64,000 nucleotides of DNA from NCBI RefSeq assembly GCF_023953965.1, contig NZ_JAMLIX010000001.1, positions 1,612,501 through 1,676,500 on the forward strand, given 5' to 3'. Shown in pieces: positions 54,462 through 62,614 of this stretch. Every line of letters begins with the position of its first letter. The stretch's first letter is position 1. The notes under the pieces were generated by a model. That model was not told the DNA's origin. It was given only the letters and a program-made list of their open reading frames with translations, and made no database searches. The position numbers and the translations under genes were made by a program. This DNA is from Bosea sp. (in: a-proteobacteria). Lineage in GTDB: Bacteria; Pseudomonadota; Alphaproteobacteria; Rhizobiales; Beijerinckiaceae.

Positions 54462-55408
54462 AGGTCGCGCCTTCCGGCGATGCCGCGCGGCCTTACGATA
54501 AGGACCAGGATCAGCAGCAGATAGGGGAGCAGCGGCGCGATCTGCGCCAGGGTCACCGACCAGAGTTCCGCCAGATTGCCGGACTTGCTCGTGGCGACGC
54601 CGAGCGATGCCAGCGCGTCGCCAAGCGGTACGTCAAAGCCGATCGCGAGCGTCTGGAGAACGCCGATCGCCAGCGAGGCGATGAAGGCGCCGCCGATCGA
54701 CCCCAATCCGCCGACGACCACGACGACGAAGACGATGGGCCCCAGTTCGCGCGCCATGGCCGGCTCGGTGACGAGCGCCGAGCCGCCGATCACTCCGGCA
54801 AGCCCGGCCAGCCCTGCGCCGACGGCAAAGACGCTCATGAAGACGAGCGGGACGTTGTGGCCCAGCATGCCAACCATGCGCGGATGCGTCAGCGCGGCCT
54901 GTACGACGAGCCCGACGCGGGTGCGCTTCAGCAAGGCCAGCAGCGCCAGGAAGCAACCGACCGCGACGGCCATCATGAAGACGCGATAGACCGGGTAGGC
55001 GATGCCGCCGAGCATGAACAGCGGTTCGCGCAACGGCGCGGGCAGCGGAAATTCGACCGCGGCGCGCCCCCAGACCAGCTGCACGATCTCCTCGATCAGG
55101 AAGGCGAGACCGAAGGTGAAGAGCAACTCGGCGACATGGCCGTGCCTATGGACCTGTCGCAGCCCGTAGCGCTCGACCAGCGCGCCGAGGGCGGCGACCG
55201 CCAGGGGCGCGAGCACCAGCCCCACCCAGAAGCCCGTGACCTGCGAGATCTGATAAGCGAGATAAGCCCCCAGCATGTAGAAGCTGGCGTGAGCGAAGTT
55301 CAGCACACCCATCATACTGAAGATCAGGGTCAGGCCGCTGCTCAGCAGGAAAAGCAACAGGCCGTAAGCCAGCCCGTTGAGCAGCGACAAGGCGAGCAAT
55401 CCCGTCAT
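54458..55408 (-). CDS. livH: Branched-chain-type ABC importer permease LivH
   Basis: Second permease subunit, 316 residues with about eight membrane segments. It begins MTGLLALSLLNGLAYGLLLFLLSSGLTLIF with MGVLNFAHASFYMLGAYLAY, the LivH hallmark, and has the cytoplasmic coupling region KRTRVGLVVQAALTHPRMVGMLGHNV. It lies 45 bases after the solute receptor and overlaps livM by four bases. Complete and without anomalies. Confidence 0.93.
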   Translation of the reverse strand: MTGLLALSLLNGLAYGLLLFLLSSGLTLIFSMMGVLNFAHASFYMLGAYLAYQISQVTGFWVGLVLAPLAVAALGALVERYGLRQVHRHGHVAELLFTFGLAFLIEEIVQLVWGRAAVEFPLPAPLREPLFMLGGIAYPVYRVFMMAVAVGCFLALLALLKRTRVGLVVQAALTHPRMVGMLGHNVPLVFMSVFAVGAGLAGLAGVIGGSALVTEPAMARELGPIVFVVVVVGGLGSIGGAFIASLAIGVLQTLAIGFDVPLGDALASLGVATSKSGNLAELWSVTLAQIAPLLPYLLLILVLIVRPRGIAGRRDL

Positions 55409-55453
55409 CAGCCAGCGTCTCCGTCAATCCGCAATGGGAGCCGGCAGACGCCG

Positions 55454-56680
55454 TCAGTCCGGCCTCTTCATCTTGCAGGTCGTCGGAAGCTCCGTTTGCC
55501 CGGCCGTGAAGGCGGCAACGGTCTTGCGGCCGATCCCGGTGCCTTCCAGATCATGCTTCCCGCCGCGCGCGAGCACCGTGACATATTGCGGCTGCAGCAG
55601 CTGGTGGTTCTCGGCCTGCATCACGACGTCGCCCAGCGGGCTCTTATAGGTGGCGTTGTCGAGGGCCGCCGCGACCTTGCGCGGGTCATCGCTGCCGGCC
55701 TTGTCGAGCGCCTGCGCGAACATGTTGAGCATGGTGCGCACGCGCATGTAGCGCCAGTCGTCCTTGAGCTGCGCCTTGTAGGCATCGGCGAAGGCCGACA
55801 GCTCGGGATTGTCGATGTTCTCATGCCACTCGGTGAGTTCGTAGACACGGTCGACCCCGGCATCGCCGATCGCCGTCACGGCACCGAGAAGGCTCGAATA
55901 ATAGGTGTACCAATCCACCTCCAGGCCCGCATCCTTGGCGGCCTTGACGAGGAGGGTCAGGTCAGCGCCAAAATTGCCGGTCATCACGGCCTGGGCGCCC
56001 GATGCCTTGATCTTGGCGATATAAGGCGCAAAATCTTTGATCTTGACCAGCGGGTGGTACTCGTCCCCGACGATCTCGATGTCGGCGCGCTTCTGGCCCA
56101 GCATCTTGCGCGAGGCCTCGCCGACGGCTCGGCCGAACGAGTAGTCCTGGTTGATCAGATAGACCTTCTTGAGCGCGGCGTTGCGCGCCATGAACTCGGT
56201 CATCGCCGCCGTCTTCATATCCACCTCGGAATCGAAGCGGAAATGCCAATACGAACATTTGTCGTTGGTCAACGCGGGATCGACGGCGGAATAGTTGAGA
56301 TAGACCATCGTCTTGGCGGGATCGCGGGCGTTGTTCTTGTCGACGGCGTCGACGATCGCGGCGGCCACCGCAGAGCTGTTGCCCTGGCTGACGAAATGGA
56401 AGCCCTCATCGGCGAGCCGCTTGAGAATCAGAATGGCCTCCTGCGGGCTGGCCTTGCTGTCGAACGGCACGATCTCGAGCTTGCGACCGCCGAGCACGCC
56501 GCCCTTGGCGTTGATCTCGTCGGCGGCGAACCGGTAGTGGTTCAGCCCGAGCTGCCCCGAGCTCGCGAGAGGGCCCGACAACGGGTCGACAAAGGCGAGC
56601 CTGACCGGCTCCGTAGCGCCCGCGGCCTGGACCGCGAGGGCCGTCAGCCCAGCAAATGCGACGATGGCGAATTTCTGCAT
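55454..56680 (-). CDS. livK: Branched-chain-type ABC importer solute-binding protein
   Basis: Periplasmic receptor of the type I fold, 408 residues. A signal peptide (MQKFAIVAFAGLTALAVQAAGA) precedes the mature start EPVRLAFVDPLSGPLASSGQ. Two-lobe features include INAKGGVLGGRKLEIVPFDSKASPQEA and VYLINQDYSFGRAVGEASRKML. It heads the importer operon with a GGAGGAG ribosome site. A perfect palindrome ATTGTATACAAT lies 78 bases upstream and is a likely GntR operator. The acid- and amide-binding branch of the family is possible; the ligand is not deducible by eye. Confidence 0.92.
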   Translation of the reverse strand: MQKFAIVAFAGLTALAVQAAGATEPVRLAFVDPLSGPLASSGQLGLNHYRFAADEINAKGGVLGGRKLEIVPFDSKASPQEAILILKRLADEGFHFVSQGNSSAVAAAIVDAVDKNNARDPAKTMVYLNYSAVDPALTNDKCSYWHFRFDSEVDMKTAAMTEFMARNAALKKVYLINQDYSFGRAVGEASRKMLGQKRADIEIVGDEYHPLVKIKDFAPYIAKIKASGAQAVMTGNFGADLTLLVKAAKDAGLEVDWYTYYSSLLGAVTAIGDAGVDRVYELTEWHENIDNPELSAFADAYKAQLKDDWRYMRVRTMLNMFAQALDKAGSDDPRKVAAALDNATYKSPLGDVVMQAENHQLLQPQYVTVLARGGKHDLEGTGIGRKTVAAFTAGQTELPTTCKMKRPD

Positions 56681-56757
56681 GATCTCCTCCCGCCGGCTTG
56701 CGCCGTTATTGCTTTTCGCGGGAGCATCCTGCAGCAGCTTTTCGAGCAAGTCAATTC

Positions 56758-56769
56758 ATTGTATACAAT
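56758..56769. promoter_or_regulatory. Putative GntR operator upstream of livK
   Basis: Perfect 12-base palindrome ATTGTATACAAT, in the spacer between livK and the GntR gene. It matches the shared pattern ATTGTNNACAAN found at three other starts in this cluster. Confidence 0.65.
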
Positions 56770-56833
56770 AAAAGCGATCGAGCGAGCCCGGCTCCGACAC
56801 GCGGCATGGTGCGCCGGCGCGATGGCGCGCCCT

Positions 56834-57496
56834 TCAGTCCTGCATCAGGCCCTTCAGCATGACCTCGCGGCCAGCGCGCAGATGCGCCTCCATGACAGCG
56901 CGTGCCCAGTCGCCGTCCTTGGCGCGGATCGCGTCGACCAACTCGAAATGATGCGAGACGCTGCGGCGCATGGCCCTTGCGTCGTAATGGGCGAAGGTCC
57001 GGACAACCAGGGGGAGCTCCGTCACCAGTTCGACCAGCCGTTCCAGCCGGCTGTTGCCGGAGCTCTCGATGATCGCGCGGTGAAACGCGGCGTTGAATTC
57101 GGCCAATTTCCCGAGCTGCGCCTCACCCTGCGTCGCGATTTCCGCCATGTCATGGGCAAGGCGGTCAAGCTTCGCGATTTGCGCAATGGTCGCATTCTGC
57201 GCCGCGAGCTCGGCAGCAAGCCCTTCGAGATTCAGGCGGAGAGAGAAGATTTCCTCGAGGTCGCGCGGCGTCCACCCCGGCACCTTCGCGCCCAGATGCG
57301 GCTCGAAATGCAGCACCGCTTCCGCCGAGAGGCGGCGGATCGCCTCGCGCACGGGCGTTCGACTCATGCCAAGCTCCGCGGCGACCTCCGCCTCGCGCAA
57401 ATGGGTGCCGCTCGGCCAGCGCCCGGCGACGAGATCCTTGCGGATGCGCTCATAAGCGACATCGGCCGCCCGGCTTTTCGGCGTCATTGCATCCAT
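56834..57496 (-). CDS. GntR-family transcriptional regulator (FCD/FadR type)
   Basis: Regulator of 220 residues. The N-terminal winged helix (ADVAYERIRKDLVAGRWPSGTHLREAEVAAELGMSRTPVREAIRRL) is typical of the FadR/FCD class; the C-terminal FCD helical domain contains the metal/ligand-site residues as in FNAAFHRAIIESSGNSRL and VSHHFELVDAI. It probably senses the imported acid or its CoA ester and releases DNA. The ATG at MDAMTPKSR was chosen; a GTG seven codons upstream lies inside the palindrome TTGTGCACAA, a likely autoregulatory site. It sits at the centre of the importer/catabolic cluster. Confidence 0.9.
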   Translation of the reverse strand: MDAMTPKSRAADVAYERIRKDLVAGRWPSGTHLREAEVAAELGMSRTPVREAIRRLSAEAVLHFEPHLGAKVPGWTPRDLEEIFSLRLNLEGLAAELAAQNATIAQIAKLDRLAHDMAEIATQGEAQLGKLAEFNAAFHRAIIESSGNSRLERLVELVTELPLVVRTFAHYDARAMRRSVSHHFELVDAIRAKDGDWARAVMEAHLRAGREVMLKGLMQD

Positions 57497-57508
57497 GGCC
57501 TGCCCATC

Positions 57509-57520
57509 ATTGTGCACAAC
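57509..57520. promoter_or_regulatory. Putative GntR autoregulatory operator
   Basis: ATTGTGCACAAC, with the perfect dyad TTGTGCACAA, lies 12 bases before the GntR ATG and so could block its own transcription or translation start. One of four copies of ATTGTNNACAAN in the cluster. Confidence 0.65.
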
Positions 57521-57625
57521 AATGGCGCTTTGTTTATCGACGCACCATTGCCGGCTCGCGTGTATCCGGCACGATCATAGTGCCGCACACAGGCTGAAAG
57601 CGAGGCCAATCGATGTGCCGCCGGG

Positions 57626-58804
57626 TCAGGCCGTCACGCCATGCCGCCTGCTCCAATCCAGAATGGTGTCGATGCACTGCCGGAGCTGCTCGGGCTGATT
57701 GACATAGTAATGCGTCGCCCCGGCGATCCGGACATATTCCTTGTCGCGCGTCGCCAGGTTTTCGCTGATCAGCGGGTTGTGGGACGCCGGCACGGCGTCG
57801 TCGGCCATGTTCTCGATCTGCAGGACCGGCGTCGCCTTGATGCGGCCGGCATTGACCGAGCCCTTGGCGTTGGAGTGCGTAAAACTCCACTGGCTGAGCC
57901 ATGAGCGCAGCGAAGAATATCGGGCAAGCCCGACCGGCGCGACGTTGACCGTGCGTGGATCGCCGAGATAGCACCAGTTCGGACGGCGGCCGTTGGGGTC
58001 GACCGCGGCGTCGATCCAGCGCACATCGCACATCGTGCGCTGCACGACGAAAGCCCGCTCGCGCTCGGCGCCGCCACGCTTGCCGAGCTCACTAAGCGTT
58101 TCCAGGCACCAGCCGGTGATGCGGGCATTGCGCGCGCGCTGCGCCTCCCGAAAGCGGGAGACGAATTCCGCCGAGAAGGGCGGCTTGTACGGGCAATCCT
58201 CGGCATAGATGTCGAGCTCGCGATCGCGCTTGTCGGGATTGCGCTCATCGAGCACGGATGGGTCGAGCCATTCGGTCAGCGTTTCCGCGCGGGACAGATG
58301 CGCGGCAATGAAGATGATCCCGTCGGGGCGCGGCAGATGCGCGGCCTTGAGGTCGACAGGATCGCCTGCCGGCGTCTGCGCCACGGTCGGGCTCTCGGCC
58401 TGCGCGCCATAGAACAGCGACAGCGAGCCGCCGCCGGACCAGCCGACAAGCACGACCTTTTCATAGCCCTCGTTTTCGCGCGCATCACGGATCCAGGCGG
58501 CCATGTCGAGGGCGACCTTCTCCATGATCAGGCCGCTGTCGTTCTTGGGGTAGCGACTTGCGGCACACAGCACATGCAGCCCGGCGGCGGCCAGCGCCGA
58601 GGGCATCGGCATCAGGTTCAGGGTCGATTACGGGTGCATGAATATAAAGAGCGCGCGCCGCGGCGAATTCGGCTCGCGGAAATATTGGCCCTCGAGATGC
58701 ACCTGTCCCGAGGCGCCGGCGAAGCCGTATGTCTCGGTGAATTTGGCATCGTCGGCGAACGAGACGATTTTCGGAATTCGAACCCACTGCGCCGTGCCGG
58801 CCAT
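57626..58804 (-). pseudogene. Alpha/beta hydrolase interrupted by an in-frame TAA
   Basis: The reading frame from MAGTAQWVRIPKIV to ILDWSRRHGVTA encodes an alpha/beta hydrolase of about 391 residues, with the nucleophile elbow GWSGGG, the acid region VLQIENMADDAVP and a late histidine in GATHYYVN. Codon 59 is TAA (58628-58630), right after FIFMHP, and the frame goes on unshifted as STLNLMPMPSALAAAGLHVL. The nucleophile lies after the stop. Restart at a downstream ATG would give about 328 residues lacking the first strands of the fold, so the gene is probably inactive. It was likely an esterase or thioesterase of the catabolic cluster. A GntR-type operator precedes it. Confidence 0.82.
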
Positions 58805-58831
58805 CTTTCGCTCCCGCCCATCTCTCTGGAC

Positions 58832-58843
58832 ATTGTGTACAAG
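58832..58843. promoter_or_regulatory. Putative GntR operator upstream of the hydrolase
   Basis: ATTGTGTACAAG, with dyad TTGTGTACAA (one central mismatch), lies 27 bases before the hydrolase ATG. Third copy of the cluster motif. Confidence 0.6.
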
Positions 58844-58958
58844 GCTGCTGCGCTGACCCAGGCCGATAACATCATCACGCTGCAATAACATGGCTTTGCG
58901 CGATAATTTCTACACGGACTGCCTGATCAGCGTACGGAACCTACGCCTCCCGGCAATC

Positions 58959-58970
58959 ATTGTACACAAC
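58959..58970. promoter_or_regulatory. Putative GntR operator upstream of the CoA-transferase
   Basis: ATTGTACACAAC, with dyad TTGTACACAA, lies 85 bases before the CoA-transferase ATG on the rightward side. Fourth copy; with the copy 115 bases to the left it flanks the divergent promoter region. Confidence 0.6.
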
Positions 58971-59055
58971 TATCTTGTCCCGAGCGCCAGAGCACGATAC
59001 AAGATGAAGCCTGCGCTTTGCATCGGATCCAGCCGCAGCGCATCAGGGAGCAGCC

Positions 59056-60306
59056 ATGCCGGCCGACACCGCCTTCGAGCAACCCCAGAGGTCGGGTCCA
59101 TTATCCGACCTGCGCGTGATCGAGATGGGACAGCTCATCGCAGGCCCGTTCTGCGGCCAGTTGCTGGCCGATTTCGGTGCCGAGGTGATCAAGCTCGAGC
59201 AGCCGGGCGTTGGCGATCCCATGCGCGAATGGGGGCGGGAAAAGCCGCAGGGGGTTTCGCTGTGGTGGCCGGTCGTCGCGCGCAACAAGAAATCGGTCGA
59301 GATCAATGCGCGCACGCCCGAAGGCCAGGATCTCGTGCGCCGCCTCGTCGCGAAGTCCGACATCCTGCTCGAAAACTTCCGGCCCGGCACGATGGAGAAA
59401 TGGGGGCTCGGCTACGAGGAGCTGGCGAAGATCAATCCTCGGCTCGTGATGATCCGGGTCTCGGGCTTCGGCCAGACCGGCCCTTATGCCGGCAAGGCGG
59501 GCTATGGCTCGATCGGCGAGGCCATGGGCGGGTTGCGCTATGTCGTGGGCGACCCCTCGGCGCCGCCGAGCCGAATGGGGATCTCGATCGGCGATACGCT
59601 GGCTGCGACCTTCGCCTGCCTCGGCGGGCTGATGGCCCTGCATGCGCGTGACCGCATCGGCCGTGGCCAAGTCGTCGACAGCGCCATCTACGAAGCGGTG
59701 CTGGCGGTGATGGAAAGCCTGATCACGGAGTATGATCAGACTGCCTATATCCGCGAACGAACGGGCGCGATCCTGCCCTTCGTCGCTCCCTCGAATGTCT
59801 ACCCGACCCGGGACGGCGCCTTCGTTCTGATCGCCGCGAACCAGGACAGCGTGTTCAAGCGGCTTTGCGCCGCGATGGGCAGGGCCGAACTCGGAACCGA
59901 TCCGCGCTACGACACCCATACCGCCCGCGGCGAGCGCCAGGCCGAACTGGATGCCGTGATCTCGGCCTGGACTTCGACGCTCGGGCGCGAAGAGCTCGGT
60001 GCGTTGCTGGATGATGCCGGCGTACCCCGCGGCGACATTTTCCGGGCGCCGGAAATGCTGGCCGACGCCCATTTCCAGGCCCGCAAGGCCATCATTGAAA
60101 TGGCGCACCCCCTGCTCGGCAAGCTGCGCATGCAGAATGTCGCGCCGCGCCTGTCGGAGACGCCGGGTACCGTGAATTCGGTCGGCCCCGAACTCGGGCA
60201 GCATAACCAGGAGATCTTCGAGCGGCTGCTCGGCCTCGACGGCGAAACCCTGGCCGGTCTGCGCCAACGACGCGTAATCGGCAATTCGTCACGAGCGCTG
60301 GCATGA
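59056..60306 (+). CDS. Class III CoA-transferase (CaiB/BaiF family)
   Basis: Enzyme of 416 residues that moves CoA between acids, for example from succinyl-CoA to a dicarboxylate. The family start DLRVIEMGQLIAGPFCGQLLADFGAEVIKLEQPG is clear, as are NARTPEGQDLVRRLVAKSDILLENFRPGTMEKWGLGY and the later RGQVVDSAIYEAVL region. It ends in an ATGA overlap with the HMG-CoA lyase gene, so the two are translated together. This pairing suggests that the acid becomes a CoA ester that the lyase cleaves. The human relative SUGCT uses glutarate and 3-hydroxy-3-methylglutarate, which supports that class of substrate (inference). Confidence 0.92.
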   Translation: MPADTAFEQPQRSGPLSDLRVIEMGQLIAGPFCGQLLADFGAEVIKLEQPGVGDPMREWGREKPQGVSLWWPVVARNKKSVEINARTPEGQDLVRRLVAKSDILLENFRPGTMEKWGLGYEELAKINPRLVMIRVSGFGQTGPYAGKAGYGSIGEAMGGLRYVVGDPSAPPSRMGISIGDTLAATFACLGGLMALHARDRIGRGQVVDSAIYEAVLAVMESLITEYDQTAYIRERTGAILPFVAPSNVYPTRDGAFVLIAANQDSVFKRLCAAMGRAELGTDPRYDTHTARGERQAELDAVISAWTSTLGREELGALLDDAGVPRGDIFRAPEMLADAHFQARKAIIEMAHPLLGKLRMQNVAPRLSETPGTVNSVGPELGQHNQEIFERLLGLDGETLAGLRQRRVIGNSSRALA

Positions 60307-61244
60307 CCCCGGCGGCGTGCCCTCTCCCCAAGCGCATCGAAATCGTCGAGGTCTCGCCGCGAGACGGGTTGCAGAACGAACCCGCTGCAGTCTCGACGCA
60401 GGACAAGCTCGCCCTGATCGACAAGCTGGTCGCCGCCGGCGCCAAGCGGATCGAGGCCACCAGCTTCGTCGATCCCCGCCGGGTGCCGCAGATGGCAGAT
60501 GCCGAAGCGGTCATGTCCGGGCTGCACCAACGCCATGACGGCGTCAGTTTTTCAGGGCTCGTGCTCAATGCGCGCGGCGCGGAGCGAGCAGTCGCGGCCG
60601 GCTGCCATGAGCTGACTTATGTGGTTGTCGCTAGCGAAACCTTCAGCCTGCGCAATCAGGGCCGCTCTGTTGCCGACACGATCGCGGCCTGGCAGCGCGT
60701 CGCTGTGGTCGGCAAGGAGGCCGGGCGACGCTGCAACGTGCTGGTGGCGGCGGCTTTCGGCTGTCCTTTCGAAGGGCTCGTCCCGCGCGAGCAGGTTCTG
60801 GCGATCGTGAAGGCCGTGGCCGGGATGGCTCCCGACGAGATCGGCCTGGCGGACACGATCGGTGCCGGAACGCCAGGGCAGGTCGCGGAGATGTTCGACG
60901 GCGCCCGTGCTGCGGTCGCGGGCATGGTCTGGCGCGCACATTTCCATGATACCCGCAATATGGGGATCGCAAATGCGCATGCTGCCCTGCTATCGGGCGT
61001 CACGGTGCTGGACGCCAGCGCAGGCGGGATCGGCGGCTGTCCCTTCGCGCCGGGAGCAACCGGCAACATCGCCAGCGAGGACCTTGTCTATCTGCTCGAC
61101 GGGCTGGGGATCGAAAGTGGCTTGAAGGGGCCCGCCCTGGCAAGGCTCGCCCCCTGGCTCGAGGCGCGCCTGGGACACCCCACGCCGGGCTCGCTCGGCA
61201 AGGCCGGCTGGTTTCCCGCAGAGTCGGATTTGATGAAGCCCTGA
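60303..61244 (+). CDS. Hydroxymethylglutaryl-CoA lyase family enzyme
   Basis: TIM-barrel lyase of 313 residues that cleaves HMG-CoA to acetyl-CoA and acetoacetate. Family marks: IEIVEVSPRDGLQNEP with the catalytic Arg-Asp, EATSFVDPRRVPQMADAEAV, the metal-binding HFHDTRNMG, and the signature GGCPFAPGATGNIASEDLVYLL with the active-site cysteine. All are intact. Close relatives cleave other 3-hydroxy-acyl-CoAs such as citramalyl-CoA-like esters, so exact specificity is open. It is coupled to the CoA-transferase by a four-base overlap. Confidence 0.9.
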   Translation: MTPAACPLPKRIEIVEVSPRDGLQNEPAAVSTQDKLALIDKLVAAGAKRIEATSFVDPRRVPQMADAEAVMSGLHQRHDGVSFSGLVLNARGAERAVAAGCHELTYVVVASETFSLRNQGRSVADTIAAWQRVAVVGKEAGRRCNVLVAAAFGCPFEGLVPREQVLAIVKAVAGMAPDEIGLADTIGAGTPGQVAEMFDGARAAVAGMVWRAHFHDTRNMGIANAHAALLSGVTVLDASAGGIGGCPFAPGATGNIASEDLVYLLDGLGIESGLKGPALARLAPWLEARLGHPTPGSLGKAGWFPAESDLMKP

Positions 61245-61393
61245 ACCGGGCAGCGTACGAAGTGCGCTTCATTTCAGTACGCGGTCGAAATCCCGGCCAT
61301 AGGCCAAGCCGCCCGATCGCAGTCAGATGCCTTCGTTCCCTGGCCGAAATCGGCGGGTCGCGCGGCGGCAGATCCTCCAAGGCTGCGCCCGAT

Positions 61394-62614
61394 CTACCGC
61401 GTCAGCGCCACCCGCAGGTCCTTCACCTGCCCGGCCGTGACCGGCGGGGCGGCGTTGCCCCAGCTGTTGCGGACATAGGTCAGGACGTTGGCGACGTCGG
61501 CGTCGCTCAGGTTCCAGCCGAAGGAAGGCATGGCGGGCGTCGTCGGCTTGGCGGGGGTGCCGGCCGCCTGGCTGCCCTGCAGCACGACGCGGATCAGCGA
61601 GGTCGGGTCGGTGCCGTTGACCACCGGCGCCTTGGCCAGCGTCGGGAACAGCGAAGCCTCGCCCGTGCCGGTGGAGACGTGGCAGGCCGAGCAGCGGTCG
61701 AGATAGATCGCCTTGCCGGCGGTCATCGCCGGCTCCGTCGCCGCGATCGGCTGGGGCGCCGCCGCGTCGCTGCCCTTGACGTCCTTGAGATAGGTCGCGA
61801 CCGCCTTGAGATCGGCGTCGTTCCACAGGCTGGTCGAGTGGCGGATGGCCTCCGCCATCGGCCCCGATGCGATGTCGAAACGGTTCGAGCCGGTCTTGAG
61901 ATAGGCGACGATGTCGTCGCCCGACCAGTTCCCCAGCCCCTTGTGCGGGTCGCTGGTGAGGTTCGGCGCGTACCAGTTCTGCAGATTGCCGCCGCGCAGG
62001 AACTCGCCGCTCTTGTCGGCGCCGGTCAGGTTCTTGGGCGTATGGCAGGTGCCGCAATGGGCGGGACCGTTGACGAGATAGGCGCCGCGGTTCCATTCGG
62101 CCGGCTTGGCCGGATCGGGCTGGAACTCCTTCGGCGAGAAGTTGAGCAGGTTCCAGCCGATCATCGCGGCGCGGATGCTGAACGGGAAGGGAAGCTGGTT
62201 CGAGACGACGCGGTTCGACACCGGCTCGACCTTCTGGAAATAGGCCCAGAGATCGGCGACGTCGGCATCCGCCATCGTCGCATAGGCCGGGTAGGGCATC
62301 GCCGGATAGAGCCGCTTGCCGTCCTTGCCGATGCCTGTCTTCAGCGCGTTGCGGAAATCGGCATAGCTCCAGCTGCCGATGCCGGTTTCCGGATCCGGCG
62401 TGATGTTGGCGGGCACCAGCGCGCCGAAAGGCGTCTGCAGCGGCGCGCCGCCGGCGAAGGGCTTGCCGCCCGGCCTGGTGTGGCAGGCCGCGCAATCGGC
62501 CAGGACCGCGTTGTAGCGGCCGGCGTCGATGCGGTCGAACAGGTCGGAGGCGAAGCCGTTCGTCCCGACGATGGCTGCGGCCGCGAGGCCGGCGAGGAGC
62601 GCTGCCTTCTTCAT
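61394..62614 (-). CDS. Tri-haem cytochrome c subunit of a membrane-bound dehydrogenase
   Basis: Periplasmic, membrane-attached electron carrier of 406 residues with a signal peptide (MKKAALLAGLAAAAIVGTNGFA). Three haem c sites are present: CAACH near residue 41, CGTCH near 187 and CSACH near 307. This is the layout of the cytochrome subunit in gluconate, alcohol and FAD-dependent glucose/sorbitol dehydrogenases, which hands electrons to ubiquinone. Its start overlaps the stop of the GMC flavoprotein by four bases, so they form one complex. A small third subunit would be expected upstream, right of the window. Confidence 0.93.
   Translation of the reverse strand: MKKAALLAGLAAAAIVGTNGFASDLFDRIDAGRYNAVLADCAACHTRPGGKPFAGGAPLQTPFGALVPANITPDPETGIGSWSYADFRNALKTGIGKDGKRLYPAMPYPAYATMADADVADLWAYFQKVEPVSNRVVSNQLPFPFSIRAAMIGWNLLNFSPKEFQPDPAKPAEWNRGAYLVNGPAHCGTCHTPKNLTGADKSGEFLRGGNLQNWYAPNLTSDPHKGLGNWSGDDIVAYLKTGSNRFDIASGPMAEAIRHSTSLWNDADLKAVATYLKDVKGSDAAAPQPIAATEPAMTAGKAIYLDRCSACHVSTGTGEASLFPTLAKAPVVNGTDPTSLIRVVLQGSQAAGTPAKPTTPAMPSFGWNLSDADVANVLTYVRNSWGNAAPPVTAGQVKDLRVALTR

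Noticed and set aside
54221..57580. Rightward open frame of 1119 codons across the liv genes and the GntR gene
   Set aside because: It is antisense to five well-supported genes and its composition (Arg/Gln/Asp/Gly-rich, no domain) is that of a GC-rich shadow frame.
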